A DNA stretch of 64,000 bases from Anaerobaca sp035448545 (GTDB lineage: Bacteria > Planctomycetota > Phycisphaerae > Sedimentisphaerales > Anaerobacaceae), in the NCBI GenBank assembly GCA_035448545.1, contig DAOTJE010000025.1:1-64000 (forward strand), given 5' to 3'. The notes below the pieces were generated by a model. The model saw only the letters and a list, made by a program, of their open reading frames with translations, had not been told where the DNA came from and did no database searches. Numbering within the stretch: position 1 is the stretch's first letter; each line of letters starts with the position of its first letter. This document shows positions 55,619 to 64,000 of the stretch, in pieces. The translations under genes and the position numbers were made by a program.

Positions 55619-56650
55619 CTACTTCGTGAGCCGTTCGACGAGAAAGTCCTCGAATCCATCGAGAGATTTCCACTCGACGGCACAGTTGATGACTTTGGCC
55701 CCTTCGACGATCTTCGTGTAACCGTCACCCGTGACCTCGACGGGCAGTTGCTCCATCCTGACCAGGTCCGTGTTAATTGCCAGATAAACCGCCACCGTGT
55801 CGAACAACGTGGAACTGGCGCTGGTCAGCCGGTTGTTAACCAGCCGCGCCAGGTTGGCGGCGTCGATGCCCTTGCGCTCGGCCTTGAGGCCGTCAGCCTG
55901 CCAGGCGCGATAGTTCTGGATCAGGTTGCTGGTGATGGCGCTGTTGCGGCGGAGGACCTTCTGATACTTGTCCCCTCGAAGGTGCACCAGACCGCAGGTG
56001 TCCAGCGGCGTGATCGTGATGGGCCAGCCGGCGGTAAAGACCCTGCGGCAGGCCCTGGCGTCGGCCACGACGTTGTACTCGGCGCTGGGCTGGTCGCTGC
56101 CGCCGTAACCTTTGTGAATACTGCCGTGCATGCCGACGAAATCCGCCTTTTCCGCGATGCGCGGCTCCCGCTCCAGCGCCGCCGCGATGTTGGGCAGAGG
56201 TCCGATGGCAATGATCGTCACCCGCTGGGGCGAATTCATAACCGTGTCGATCAGTGCCCGAACACCGTCGCGGTGAATAATCCCGGGGTAAGTGGAAAGA
56301 TCGTACCCCTGGACCCAATCCATCTGGCGATGCGTCCCGTCATGTTGCTTGACGCCGATCCCGACCGGGATGTCCGCCCGCCCGACTCGGTCGAGGAACC
56401 TGGCGACCACCCGGGCCTTGGCTTCCGTGTTGCCCACGGCGGTCGTAACCAGCTTGCAGTCCAGCTCAGGCGACTGGAGCAGCAAGGCCAGCGCCCAGGT
56501 GTCATCGATGTCGTCGCAAATATCCGTGTCGAGGATCACCGGCTTGGCCACAGCGCCGGGCGTAAGGCTCAGAACCGCCATCACAGCCGGCAGGCATACC
56601 ACAGCGACCCTGCGCAGCGAGAAGAGGGCAATCGGCTTCGATCCTGTCAT
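55619..56650 (-). CDS. Exported inosine-uridine-type nucleoside hydrolase
   Basis: A 343-residue enzyme that cleaves ribonucleosides to base and ribose. The N-terminus carries a hydrophobic signal (about residues 11-34, ending PGAVAKP). The calcium-binding motif is DTDICDDIDD (Asp41, 43, 46, 47). Further family blocks are IIAIGPLPNIAAAL and AEYNVVADARA. GGGAGG precedes the ATG at 56650. With ribokinase and a ribose-type uptake system downstream, it suggests periplasmic nucleoside salvage in which the released ribose is imported and phosphorylated. The substrate preference cannot be read. Confidence 0.88.
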   Translation of the reverse strand: MTGSKPIALFSLRRVAVVCLPAVMAVLSLTPGAVAKPVILDTDICDDIDDTWALALLLQSPELDCKLVTTAVGNTEAKARVVARFLDRVGRADIPVGIGVKQHDGTHRQMDWVQGYDLSTYPGIIHRDGVRALIDTVMNSPQRVTIIAIGPLPNIAAALEREPRIAEKADFVGMHGSIHKGYGGSDQPSAEYNVVADARACRRVFTAGWPITITPLDTCGLVHLRGDKYQKVLRRNSAITSNLIQNYRAWQADGLKAERKGIDAANLARLVNNRLTSASSTLFDTVAVYLAINTDLVRMEQLPVEVTGDGYTKIVEGAKVINCAVEWKSLDGFEDFLVERLTK

Positions 56651-56764
56651 AATACGGCCTCCCGCGGTTCGCGATTTACAGGCGACGGACCACTGTTTAC
56701 GATTGACAGTCACTTGTGATAGTAAGTCGCCAACAGCACATAGTCAATTGCAAAGGTCCGGCTC

Positions 56765-57478
56765 ATGGATGTGATTCCAGCGATCGACCTGCGGGACGGC
56801 AAGGTCGTCCGGCTGATTCAGGGGCAGTACGACAAGCAGATCACGTACCGGGACGACCCTGCCGAGCAGGCCAGGCAGTTCCACGCCGACGGCGCCCGAT
56901 GGCTGCACATCGTCGACCTCGACGGCGCCAAGGCGGGCCGGCCCGTCAATACCGCGAGCATCGAGGCCATCGCCCGGTTGGGTCTGTTGAAGATCGAAGT
57001 GGGTGGCGGCCTGCGCGACGAGAGCTCGATCGCGCAACTGATCGAGATGGGTGTGACGCGCGTCATCATCGGAACCAAAGCGGTCAGCGACTTCGACTGG
57101 TTCTGTCGGACGGCCCGGAAGTTCGCCGGGCGCGTCGTGCTGGGTCTCGATGCGCGAGGCTCGATGGTCGCCACGCACGGCTGGCTCGAAGACAGCAAAC
57201 AGACCGTCCTCGAATTTGCCGCCCGGGCAGACGAATTGCCTCTGGCGGCGATCATTTATACCGACATCGCCAAGGACGGAATGCTGACGGGCCCGAACAT
57301 CGAACGGACAAAGGCTCTGGTCCAGGCTGTCAAGACCCCCGTCATCGCCTCCGGCGGGGTCAAGGAAGTCGACGACATCCGCCGGCTCCATCCCATCGGC
57401 GTCGCCGGCGTGATCGTCGGCCGCAGTCTCTACGAAGGAACGCTTACCCTCAAAGACGCTATCGCCGCCGCAAGGTAG
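56765..57478 (+). CDS. hisA: Phosphoribosylformimino-AICAR isomerase (HisA)
   Basis: HisA isomerises ProFAR to PRFAR in histidine synthesis. The 237-residue beta/alpha barrel begins MDVIPAIDLRDGKVVRLIQG, with catalytic Asp8 and Asp129 (LGLDARG). The phosphate-binding loops are IASGGVKEVDDI and GVIVGRSLYEG. The second-half motif YTDIAKDGMLTGPN is typical of HisA/TrpF-like enzymes. No other his gene is adjacent. The stop is 1 nt from the end of the convergent radical SAM gene. Confidence 0.93.
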   Translation: MDVIPAIDLRDGKVVRLIQGQYDKQITYRDDPAEQARQFHADGARWLHIVDLDGAKAGRPVNTASIEAIARLGLLKIEVGGGLRDESSIAQLIEMGVTRVIIGTKAVSDFDWFCRTARKFAGRVVLGLDARGSMVATHGWLEDSKQTVLEFAARADELPLAAIIYTDIAKDGMLTGPNIERTKALVQAVKTPVIASGGVKEVDDIRRLHPIGVAGVIVGRSLYEGTLTLKDAIAAAR

Positions 57479-57479
57479 C

Positions 57480-58505
57480 CTATCGATAGCAGTCGGCCGG
57501 GCCGATGGCACCCTTCTCCATGCCGTTCTCGAAAAGGAACTGGCGGATGTGGGTGCAGAGATGGCACTTGTCGGCGTAGGCGGCCAGTCGGCGGTAGCCG
57601 CGAGACTCAGCTTCGTCAAGCAGACCATACGGTCCCTTGCGGCACAGTGTCCCGATGAGCCCCTCCGCCCGGGGGTCGAATTGCCTCCAGATTTCCTCCA
57701 AGGGCTTGTCGTTGACATTGCCGAGGATGATCCCGCTGCACGTGCCGCTGAAGACATTGCCGTAGGGGTCGACGTGGACACCCTTGGCGCCGAGGAAATC
57801 GCCCAGGCAATTCGCACCCGCGAAGGACTCCGCGGGCTTCGAAGCGAGCAGGTTCGCCAGACGGCCGGCAGCGCGACCCGTAAAACGAAATGGATAATCG
57901 CGGGCGCTGTTCACATAGACCTGGTCTCGCTCAGTCGGCGAGAGCCCCTTCACAGGCACAGGTTTGACGAGATACTTCTCCCAGCGGACCAGGACATTGT
58001 CGGGATCGAACATCTCCAGAGCCATACAGGCCAGGAAATGGACGGGCTTGATATCCACGTATTCCTGGTGGAACGGGTCGGCGCTGATCTTCAGGCGCTG
58101 AACGCCCAGGATCAAGAGCGCATCGAGTCGCTCCTCGACCAGGGATTCGCTCGTTGCCCAGAAGCCGTTCGTCTCGACCAGATCGACGGGGCCAAGCTTC
58201 CGTCTCATGCCTTCGGCGAGGATCTCGACGAGGTGATCCCAGTAGAGAAACGGTTCGCCTCCGGTCAGGTGGACTCTTGCGGCATCGCCAGCCAGGTTCT
58301 TCAGCGATCGCCAGGCGGCCAGGCAAGTCTCGACAGGCATGAGCCCCCCCTTCTCGGGGCAGCAATGATAATAGCAGAACTCGCACGCCGCATTGCACCG
58401 GTACGTCAGCAGCAGTCCCGCCGAACGCCACAGCTTGAACTTCGGCTCATCTCGCGACAGGCCCCGATTGTACGCATGGTCCGACAGATCAAACATAGAT
58501 GTCAC
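57480..58505 (-). CDS. Radical SAM protein with a SPASM-like C-terminal region
   Basis: A 341-residue radical SAM enzyme. The cluster motif CNAACEFCYYHC (Cys37, 41, 44) is followed by THGGEPF-like HLTGGEPFLYW. The C-terminal part has further cysteines (DPYGNVFSGTC and CHLCTH) as in SPASM-type auxiliary cluster regions. The substrate is unknown. The GTG at 58505 overlaps the mnmG stop (GTGA), and an AAGGA lies 6 nt upstream, so translational coupling to mnmG is likely. An ATG nine bases further in (58496) is less well supported. It is not obviously a sulfatase maturase. Confidence 0.8.
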   Translation of the reverse strand: MTSMFDLSDHAYNRGLSRDEPKFKLWRSAGLLLTYRCNAACEFCYYHCCPEKGGLMPVETCLAAWRSLKNLAGDAARVHLTGGEPFLYWDHLVEILAEGMRRKLGPVDLVETNGFWATSESLVEERLDALLILGVQRLKISADPFHQEYVDIKPVHFLACMALEMFDPDNVLVRWEKYLVKPVPVKGLSPTERDQVYVNSARDYPFRFTGRAAGRLANLLASKPAESFAGANCLGDFLGAKGVHVDPYGNVFSGTCSGIILGNVNDKPLEEIWRQFDPRAEGLIGTLCRKGPYGLLDEAESRGYRRLAAYADKCHLCTHIRQFLFENGMEKGAIGPADCYR

Positions 58506-60346
58506 GCCAGTCCTTTCCGTTTCCCCTGCGCCGGCTCCGAGAGCTTCTTCAGGCAGATTTGCAGGACCGTGATGTCGGCCGGAGTGATGCCGCTGATGCG
58601 AGAGGCGTGCCCCAGCGTCGCCGGCTGGAAGGCGGACAGCTTCTCCTTCGCCTCGCAGCGAAGGTGCGTCACGGCAGCGTAGTTGAAATCGGCGGGAATC
58701 TTCTTGTTGTCGAGGTTCTGCTGCAGGGCCGCAACGCGCTGCTGCTTGACCAGATAGCCTTCATACTTGGCGTCGACGACGACCGCCTCGATGACGTCGC
58801 GCCCGTAGCCGGCGGCCTTGACCTCGGGCAACTCCGCCAACTGCCCGGCCAGGTCACTGTTCGGCCTTCGCAACAGATCCCACAGACTGCTGCCTTCGCT
58901 CCGCGCCATTTGCAGATACGAGCGGAGGCTCTCGATATCAGCCACCTTCTCCTGGAACCGCGCGTAGCGGACGTCGTCGACGAGACCGACGGACCGGCCG
59001 ATCTCCGTCAGCCGCCGGTCTGCGTTGTCGTAGCGCAAGGCCAGACGATGCTCGGCGCGCGACGTAAACATGCGATACGGCTCGTCGATCCCTCGCGTCA
59101 TCAGATCGTCGATCAGGACGCCGATGTAGGCCTGATCCCGACGCAGGACCAAAGGCTCCTGGGAGCAGAGCTTTCGCGCGGCGTTGATGCCGGCCAGGAT
59201 GCCCTGCCCCGCCGCCTCTTCGTAGCCGCTGGTCCCGTTGATCTGCCCGGCGAGGAACAAACCGCCGATCCGCTTGGCCTCCAGGCTGGGCTGCAACTGG
59301 GTCGGAGGACAGTAGTCGTATTCGATGGCATACGCATAATGGACGATCCGCGCGCGCTCGGTGCCGGGCATCAGGCGCAGCATCTGTTCCTGCACCTCCC
59401 TGGGCAGCGACGTGCTGATCCCGTTGCAGTAGATGGTCGTCCGCGCCTCGTCCTCCGGTTCGAGGAATACCTGGTGGCGGTCTTTGTCGGCAAAGCGGAG
59501 GATTTTCGTCTCGATACTGGGACAGTACCGGGGTCCGACTGACTGAATCTGACCTGTGTACAAAGGGGCGCGATGGAGATTATCGCGAATCAACTGGTGA
59601 ATCCGTTCGTTCGTGTAGGTGATCCAGCACGGTGTCTGCACGCGGTCGATCCGATCAGTCATGAAGGAGAACGGGACCGCGTCGCCGTCGCCATGCTGGA
59701 TTTCGAGCTTATCAAGGTCACAGGTAGAGGCATCAAGCCGCACGGGCGTGCCGGTCTTGAGGCGCCGCAGTTCGAGGCCCAGCCGTTCGAGGCTCTCCGA
59801 CAGGTCGTTGGCCGCCGGCTCACCGAGTCGCCCGCCCGGCTGCTGCTCGGTGCCCACGTGCATCAGGCCCCGCAGGAATGTCCCGGTCGTCAATACCACC
59901 GTCGGAGCGGAGAAGACTTCCCCGTCCTGACAGCGCACACCTCGGACACGGTTCTGCTCCGTGAGAACCTCGCTGGCCATCGCCTCGACGATGGTCAGGT
60001 TCGGCGTCTGTTCCAGTGCGGCTCGCATGAAATCCTGGTAGCGGTATTTGTCCGCCTGGGCCCTCGGCGCGCGGACGGCCGGCCCTTTGGAACGATTGAG
60101 CAAGCGGAACTGAATGCCCGTCGCGTCTGTGGCCAGGCCCATCAGACCGCCCAATGCATCGACTTCGCAGGCGATCTGTCCCTTGCCCAGGCCGCCGATG
60201 GCGGGATTGCAACTCATCTTGGCGATGGTGTCCCGGCGGAGGGTGATCAGGCAGGTCCGAGCGCCGATCCTGGCGGCCGCGTGGGCGGCCTCGATGCCGG
60301 CGTGTCCCGCCCCCACGACGATACAGTCAAAGTCATTGGGCTTCAT
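58502..60346 (-). CDS. mnmG: tRNA uridine 5-carboxymethylaminomethyl modification enzyme MnmG
   Basis: MnmG, with MnmE, modifies the wobble uridine of several tRNAs using FAD. The 614-residue protein starts MKPNDFDCIVVGAGHAGIEA with the FAD loop, then AKMSCNPAIGGLGKG, GGRLGEPAANDLS, the YCPSIETKILRF and ISTSLPREVQEQMLRLMPGTE blocks, GLFLAGQINGTSGYEEAA and a long helical C-terminus. The ATG at 60346 lies inside the end of acpS (14-nt overlap) with AAGG before it, so both are coupled. The longer frame to 60439 overlaps acpS further and was rejected. Confidence 0.95.
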   Translation of the reverse strand: MKPNDFDCIVVGAGHAGIEAAHAAARIGARTCLITLRRDTIAKMSCNPAIGGLGKGQIACEVDALGGLMGLATDATGIQFRLLNRSKGPAVRAPRAQADKYRYQDFMRAALEQTPNLTIVEAMASEVLTEQNRVRGVRCQDGEVFSAPTVVLTTGTFLRGLMHVGTEQQPGGRLGEPAANDLSESLERLGLELRRLKTGTPVRLDASTCDLDKLEIQHGDGDAVPFSFMTDRIDRVQTPCWITYTNERIHQLIRDNLHRAPLYTGQIQSVGPRYCPSIETKILRFADKDRHQVFLEPEDEARTTIYCNGISTSLPREVQEQMLRLMPGTERARIVHYAYAIEYDYCPPTQLQPSLEAKRIGGLFLAGQINGTSGYEEAAGQGILAGINAARKLCSQEPLVLRRDQAYIGVLIDDLMTRGIDEPYRMFTSRAEHRLALRYDNADRRLTEIGRSVGLVDDVRYARFQEKVADIESLRSYLQMARSEGSSLWDLLRRPNSDLAGQLAELPEVKAAGYGRDVIEAVVVDAKYEGYLVKQQRVAALQQNLDNKKIPADFNYAAVTHLRCEAKEKLSAFQPATLGHASRISGITPADITVLQICLKKLSEPAQGKRKGLA

Positions 60347-60731
60347 GGGACCTTGCCAGCGCCACGGCCGAGGCGATAGCGAAGTTGGCCGTGTGCGTAA
60401 TGCTGATGCTGATGCGTTCGATCCCCCGTTCGCGGGCAATCCGCTGGACCTCTCCGGAGAGAGTCACCTCCGGCCGACCCGATGGGTCATTCGTCACCTC
60501 GATATCCGTCCAGGCAATCTTGCCCCGCCAGCCGGTGCCCACCAGCTTGAGGATCGCTTCTTTGGCCGCAAAGCGGCCCGCATAGTTCTCGATCGAGTTC
60601 TTCCGCCCGCGGGCGCAGGCCTGCTCGGCCGGCGTAAAGACACGGTTGAGAAACCGCTCCCCGTGCCGCGCACACATCTCCTCGATGCGGGGGCAGTCCA
60701 CCAAATCGATGCCGTGAGCGATGATATCCAT
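60333..60731 (-). CDS. acpS: Holo-[acyl-carrier-protein] synthase
   Basis: AcpS transfers the 4'-phosphopantetheine arm from coenzyme A to acyl carrier protein. The 132-residue protein begins MDIIAHGIDLVDCPRIEEM, with the magnesium ligand Asp9, and has the second motif RFAAKEAILKLVGTGWRG with Glu58. Length and motif spacing are normal. It overlaps mnmG at its end and follows the SurA-like gene by 27 bp, so the three may form one transcript. Confidence 0.93.
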   Translation of the reverse strand: MDIIAHGIDLVDCPRIEEMCARHGERFLNRVFTPAEQACARGRKNSIENYAGRFAAKEAILKLVGTGWRGKIAWTDIEVTNDPSGRPEVTLSGEVQRIARERGIERISISITHTANFAIASAVALARSHEAQ

Positions 60732-60758
60732 GTCTGTTTCGCAGGAAGAGCAGAACCT

Positions 60759-61961
60759 CTACGGCGCGGGCGCCGGTGGATTGACAGAGTAGTACAGGCG
60801 TTCCAGACAATCGTTGAGGAACCCGTCCGTATCGGCCAATGCCATCTGTTCGACAATCTCGGCGTCCAGCTGGGCGACGGCCGCGATCCGCCGGGTATCC
60901 TCGATATTCTCCTCGACCTTCTCCTGTACCTCGGCCAGAGGGAGGTATCCCTTGTCACGTCTCTGGACCAGCTTCATGATAAACGCGTGGCCGGGCGCGT
61001 CGATAGGACCGGCAATCTCGCCCTCCTCCATCTTCTTGGCCCAGTCGGCCAGCACCGCATAGGGCGGAGCCAGCGACTCGGGATCGCGGGCCGGCCACAG
61101 CCCCTCCGATCCGCTGATGTAGTAGTCGGCGTATTTCGAATACTCCTCGGCCAGCTTGCCGAAGTCTTCGCCCGCGACGACCCGGGTGACCAAAGACTCG
61201 GCCAGCCGACGCGCCGCCTCCACGGGATTCTCGTTCGGGTCGGCCAGCTCCACCTTAGCGGCTGAGATGTCGATCAGGCGGAACTGAACAAGGCCCGGTT
61301 GGACGAACGCCTCGTCCTTCATCCGCTCGTACGTCGCGACCAGCTCGCTGTGCGTGATCGGGCGGTTCCGCGACATCTTCGACTCCACGGAATACTGGGC
61401 CAGAATCTGCTTCTTCTTGTGCTCCTTGAACGTCGTCCGATTCATGCCCATCGTCCGCAGCGCCTCATCGGCCTCGGCGTTGTTACCCCCATGCTCGATG
61501 ACGAACTTCCGCAGTTCCTTTTCGACCAGCTTATCAAGCGTGTCGTCGATCTTGTCCCCCAGTTGACGCCGCGCCCGTTTGTAAAGCACGATATTGCTGA
61601 CGTTGGCACCAAGCTGCTGACGCACGCGGGGCCGTGCAACCTGCATGAACTGTTCCAGCGTCGCGACTTTCGCCATCTCCTCGAGCCACGTCTTGAACGA
61701 CGCTTTCGAGGCCTCCTGCCCCGACGAGATCGTCATGATGTCTTCGCAGGTGATGCGTTCGCCGCTGACGATCAGTTCGTCCGGCGCCACGGGCTTGGCC
61801 GCCTGGGTCAGACGCTGGACTTCCTCTTCCGTCAGCGATGCCTTGTTGGCCTCGGTCCCGCCGCAGCCGCCTATCGCGAGCGCCGCCCCGACGGCCACGA
61901 CGGCCAGAATCGCGCCACGGCTCGACCGGTCCCATTTCAATGCTGTTCGACTCCTGTACAT
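60759..61961 (-). CDS. SurA-like/parvulin-type lipoprotein (peptidyl-prolyl isomerase family)
   Basis: A 400-residue exported protein. A lipobox lies near residues 30-33 (AIGGC), so it is probably a lipoprotein. The body is mainly helical with a SurA-N-like chaperone region (KKKQILAQYSVESKMSRN, ITHSELVATYERMKDE) and a degraded parvulin-like part (AGEDFGKLAEEYSKYADYYI, GEIAGPIDAPGHAFIMKLVQR). It may assist folding of outer-membrane or exported proteins. The ATG at 61961 has no good ribosome-binding site. A TTG at 61940 has an AGGAG 10 nt upstream and would give a normal-length lipoprotein signal (residues starting with MKWDRSSRG), so it is a good alternative. Confidence 0.8.
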   Translation of the reverse strand: MYRSRTALKWDRSSRGAILAVVAVGAALAIGGCGGTEANKASLTEEEVQRLTQAAKPVAPDELIVSGERITCEDIMTISSGQEASKASFKTWLEEMAKVATLEQFMQVARPRVRQQLGANVSNIVLYKRARRQLGDKIDDTLDKLVEKELRKFVIEHGGNNAEADEALRTMGMNRTTFKEHKKKQILAQYSVESKMSRNRPITHSELVATYERMKDEAFVQPGLVQFRLIDISAAKVELADPNENPVEAARRLAESLVTRVVAGEDFGKLAEEYSKYADYYISGSEGLWPARDPESLAPPYAVLADWAKKMEEGEIAGPIDAPGHAFIMKLVQRRDKGYLPLAEVQEKVEENIEDTRRIAAVAQLDAEIVEQMALADTDGFLNDCLERLYYSVNPPAPAP

Positions 61962-62004
61962 TACGAGATTATCCCCCAGTCAACCGAAAAGACTTGGAAG
62001 ACGC

Positions 62005-62595
62005 CTATGCCGGGTCTCCCGCGCTGCCCTGGAGGCCGATCTGATCGGCCACGGTCTGCATGGCGGCGATCGCATCCTCAATCAGGGCGGTCAGCTCCAC
62101 GCCGAGCATCGCGGCCCCCTTCTCGATGATTTCACGGTTGACCCCCGCGGCAAACGACTTCTCTTTCCATTTCTTCCTGACCGACTTGGCCGTCAGGTCC
62201 ATCACGCTCCTGGTCGGACGCACCAGAGCCGTAGCCGCCACCAGCCCCGTCAGCTCGTCCATCGTATAGAGCACCTTCTCCAGCTCGCTCTGCGGCTCGA
62301 CATCGGTGCAGATGCCCCAACCGTGCGAAAGCACCGCGCGCACGTACTCCTCGGGCCAGCCGTGCTGACGCAGGATCTCCTCGGTCTTCTTGCAGTGTTG
62401 CTGCGGAAACCGTTCGTAGTCCAGATCGTGGACCAGACCGATAACGCCCCATTTCTCTTCGTCCTGACCCGTCTTGCGCGCCCAATACCGCATCACCGCC
62501 TCGACGGCCAGCGCGTGCCGGATCAGCGCTTCGTTCTCGTTGTACTCCTGGAGAAGCGCCAGGGCCTGATCCCGTGTCGGAGCAGTCTGTGCCAT
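62005..62595 (-). CDS. HD-domain (HDIG-type) protein
   Basis: A 196-residue protein with the HD pattern of metal-dependent phosphohydrolases. The elements are HALAVEAVMRYWARK, then GLVHDLDYERFP (the HD pair), HCKKTEEILRQHGWPEEYVRAVLSHGWG and a distal helical part (YTMDELTGLVAATALVRP). Such domains are known in short HDIG proteins of unknown substrate. AGAGG with 8-nt spacing precedes the ATG at 62595; the frame is open to 62613 by a TTG, which was rejected. It stands on the same strand upstream of the SurA-like gene, 44 bp apart. Confidence 0.85.
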   Translation of the reverse strand: MAQTAPTRDQALALLQEYNENEALIRHALAVEAVMRYWARKTGQDEEKWGVIGLVHDLDYERFPQQHCKKTEEILRQHGWPEEYVRAVLSHGWGICTDVEPQSELEKVLYTMDELTGLVAATALVRPTRSVMDLTAKSVRKKWKEKSFAAGVNREIIEKGAAMLGVELTALIEDAIAAMQTVADQIGLQGSAGDPA

Positions 62596-62805
62596 CGGCA
62601 GAGCCTCTATCAAAACAATATCTTGCGCCAGCCGCCTACTCTACCGACAGGGAGGGCTGACTGCAACCGCCATTTGGAGGCCTCAAGCCAAAGGGCAGGA
62701 CGGCTTGCCACCGCCCTGCCCTCTGACAACTGGCACCTTGACAAACACGGATGCTCACAGCGGATTCAGTCTGCAGACCGCAAGGCTGTCCGCTGTGGCT
62801 CTGAA

Positions 62806-64000
62806 TCAGAACGATTTGTGCATCGGCGCGGTCCTCCCAGCGAGCCAGGCGATCTCGTCCGGCAACAGCGCACGATCGTAGAGACGCACCTCATCGACCG
62901 CACCGGCCCAGAATTCGGCGAGATCATTCACTTGTCGTCCGATGTGTGCGCGATCCGGAACCAGATTCCAGTTCTTGACGGCAGAGTTGACTTCGACACC
63001 ATCGGCGTACAACTTCGCCGTGACGCCGTCGTAGGTCACCGCGGCATGGTGCCACTCGTCCAGTTCCCAGAAGCCCGCCAAACCGATGTCGTCTCCGTAG
63101 CCGCCGCCATACAGATCGGTGCCGTTCATGCCGATGAACATGGCCTGGCCGGTAGCGTCATTGCCGTATGCCGCCATGAAACGCCAGCCTGCATAGACGG
63201 CACTCGGCCTGCCCCAAGCGGCCATCGACCGGGGCGCCGTCCCCGACGGCCAGCCGGCGGGATTGCCGAAATCGATGTACTGATTCACGCCATCGAGCTG
63301 AACGGCCTGGCCCTGCACGCCGGTGACGTAGGTCGGCGCGCCCATGGCCGTGCCGTTATAGCCGTGGCCCGAGCTGTCGTTGGCGTTGCCGTCCAGGGCG
63401 TACCGCGCCACCAGACCGGCTGTCGGCTCGCTCGGCGTGATGTACTCCACCGCGTTCGGGTACAGACGGATGTCGTCGATGTACAGCATGCCGGTCGCCC
63501 CGGCCCCGTCCACACCGATCGCCAGCTCCGCGACCCGGCTCAGGTTGCCGGCCACGGCCGACAGATCGATGTTCCACGGCTGCCACAGCGGCCGGCTGAT
63601 GTCGGCCGCGTCGCCGTCATAGACGATCTTGGTTCCGTTGACCTTCACGTACAACCGGCCGCCGTTGCCGGCCGTCCCACGGAAGTACAGACCCAGACTC
63701 TGCACGCCGTGGCCGGTCCAGTCCTGCGGAGAATCGAACGTCCGCACGGTTTCGGAGTAGTTTGGCGAAAGGGTGTTATCGTACCCCAGAGGCATGGATT
63801 GTCCGCCGCCGTGCACGATGATCCGCTCGGCGAACGGCGTATCCAAATACCCGACCAGCGCACCGGTCCCGTTCTCCCAGCCGTCGATCCAGGTCTGGAA
63901 AATGGCCCCGCCGGTATCCGCATCGTCCGTATAGCTCTCCATGTCGTCGACCACGCCATAGGCGGCGGTCGCAAAACTCCAGACGTCGCCTTCCCAACGG
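62806..64000 (-). CDS. LamG-domain surface protein (N-terminus outside the window)
   Basis: The C-terminal 398 residues of a larger exported protein; the frame stays open to the window edge, so the start lies beyond 64000. The visible part begins RWEGDVWSFATAAYGVVDDM, a transition common in planctomycetal LamG proteins. A beta-sandwich follows (about 180 residues), then a LamG/concanavalin-like domain (GLVARYALDGNANDSSGHGYN through HIGRQVNDLAEFWAGAVDEV and RLYDRALLPDEIAWLAG). Such domains usually bind carbohydrates. The upstream part may hold a signal peptide and a catalytic or sugar-binding domain. It ends with a TGA at 62806-62808. Confidence 0.85.
   Translation of the reverse strand, partial: RWEGDVWSFATAAYGVVDDMESYTDDADTGGAIFQTWIDGWENGTGALVGYLDTPFAERIIVHGGGQSMPLGYDNTLSPNYSETVRTFDSPQDWTGHGVQSLGLYFRGTAGNGGRLYVKVNGTKIVYDGDAADISRPLWQPWNIDLSAVAGNLSRVAELAIGVDGAGATGMLYIDDIRLYPNAVEYITPSEPTAGLVARYALDGNANDSSGHGYNGTAMGAPTYVTGVQGQAVQLDGVNQYIDFGNPAGWPSGTAPRSMAAWGRPSAVYAGWRFMAAYGNDATGQAMFIGMNGTDLYGGGYGDDIGLAGFWELDEWHHAAVTYDGVTAKLYADGVEVNSAVKNWNLVPDRAHIGRQVNDLAEFWAGAVDEVRLYDRALLPDEIAWLAGRTAPMHKSF

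Noticed and set aside
57480..58505. Radical SAM protein as the maturase of the sulfatase at 11090
   Set aside because: The sequence has a radical SAM cluster but no specific anSME features that I could recognise, and it is 45 kb away beside mnmG.
62692..62722. 8-bp inverted repeat after the LamG protein gene
   Set aside because: The 15-nt loop and missing T-run give too little support for a terminator.

Overview
The window looks like chromosomal DNA of a planctomycete, most likely of the Phycisphaerae/Sedimentisphaerales type. This is inferred from gene content: high G+C, a Tat-exported sulfatase with a HEAT-like tail, a GH127 glycosidase, LamG-type surface proteins, a pilin-like domain on an M56 peptidase, a fused EtfB-EtfA, and many lipoproteins and large secreted repeat proteins. 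No rRNA, tRNA, CRISPR array, transposase or integrase gene was recognised. About 46 protein genes are supported.

Region 1-9.1 kb: an empty stretch, then a two-component pair on the minus strand. Its sensor has lost the phospho-acceptor histidine and ATP-site residues, while the response regulator is intact. Then come a cysteine-rich secreted protein, a Tat lipoprotein SGNH hydrolase, a small membrane protein, a short pyruvate kinase, a LemA operon and an exported cyclophilin. Region 9.4-19.6 kb: an isochorismatase-like hydrolase with a cysteine-rich tail, trmB, a sulfatase, a very large AsmA-like protein downstream of purD, and a DUF5648-type secreted protein. Region 19.9-29.3 kb: an operon of a trypsin-like protease and a C10 (streptopain-like) protease fused to beta-helix modules, then an 822-residue coiled-coil lipoprotein with four 53-residue tandem repeats.

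Region 29.3-40.6 kb: asnA, a DUF4097-like lipoprotein, a DUF401-type permease, a zinc-phospholipase-C-like protein, a cold-shock protein, a polytopic membrane protein, csrA, GH127, a nitroreductase and citrate synthase. Region 40.8-49.4 kb: a BlaI/M56 operon with two operator-like repeats, in which the M56 protein carries ankyrin repeats and a pilin-like C-terminus. An MNT/HEPN gene pair follows, flanked by two copies of the last 114 bp of the ETF-quinone oxidoreductase gene. Then come ETF-QO itself and the fused EtfB-EtfA.

Region 49.4-64 kb: a secreted repeat protein, an M50 protease with zinc ribbons, and a nucleoside/ribose operon (exported nucleoside hydrolase, ribokinase, ribose-binding lipoprotein, sugar ABC ATPase, no permease in the window). 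Then hisA, a cluster of acpS, mnmG and a radical SAM gene, a SurA-like lipoprotein, an HD-domain protein and a LamG protein cut by the window edge.

The best candidates for something new are the MNT/HEPN cassette bounded by duplicated, frame-preserving ETF-QO 3' ends, the BlaI/M56-ankyrin-pilin fusion with its operators, and the degenerate sensor paired with an intact regulator.
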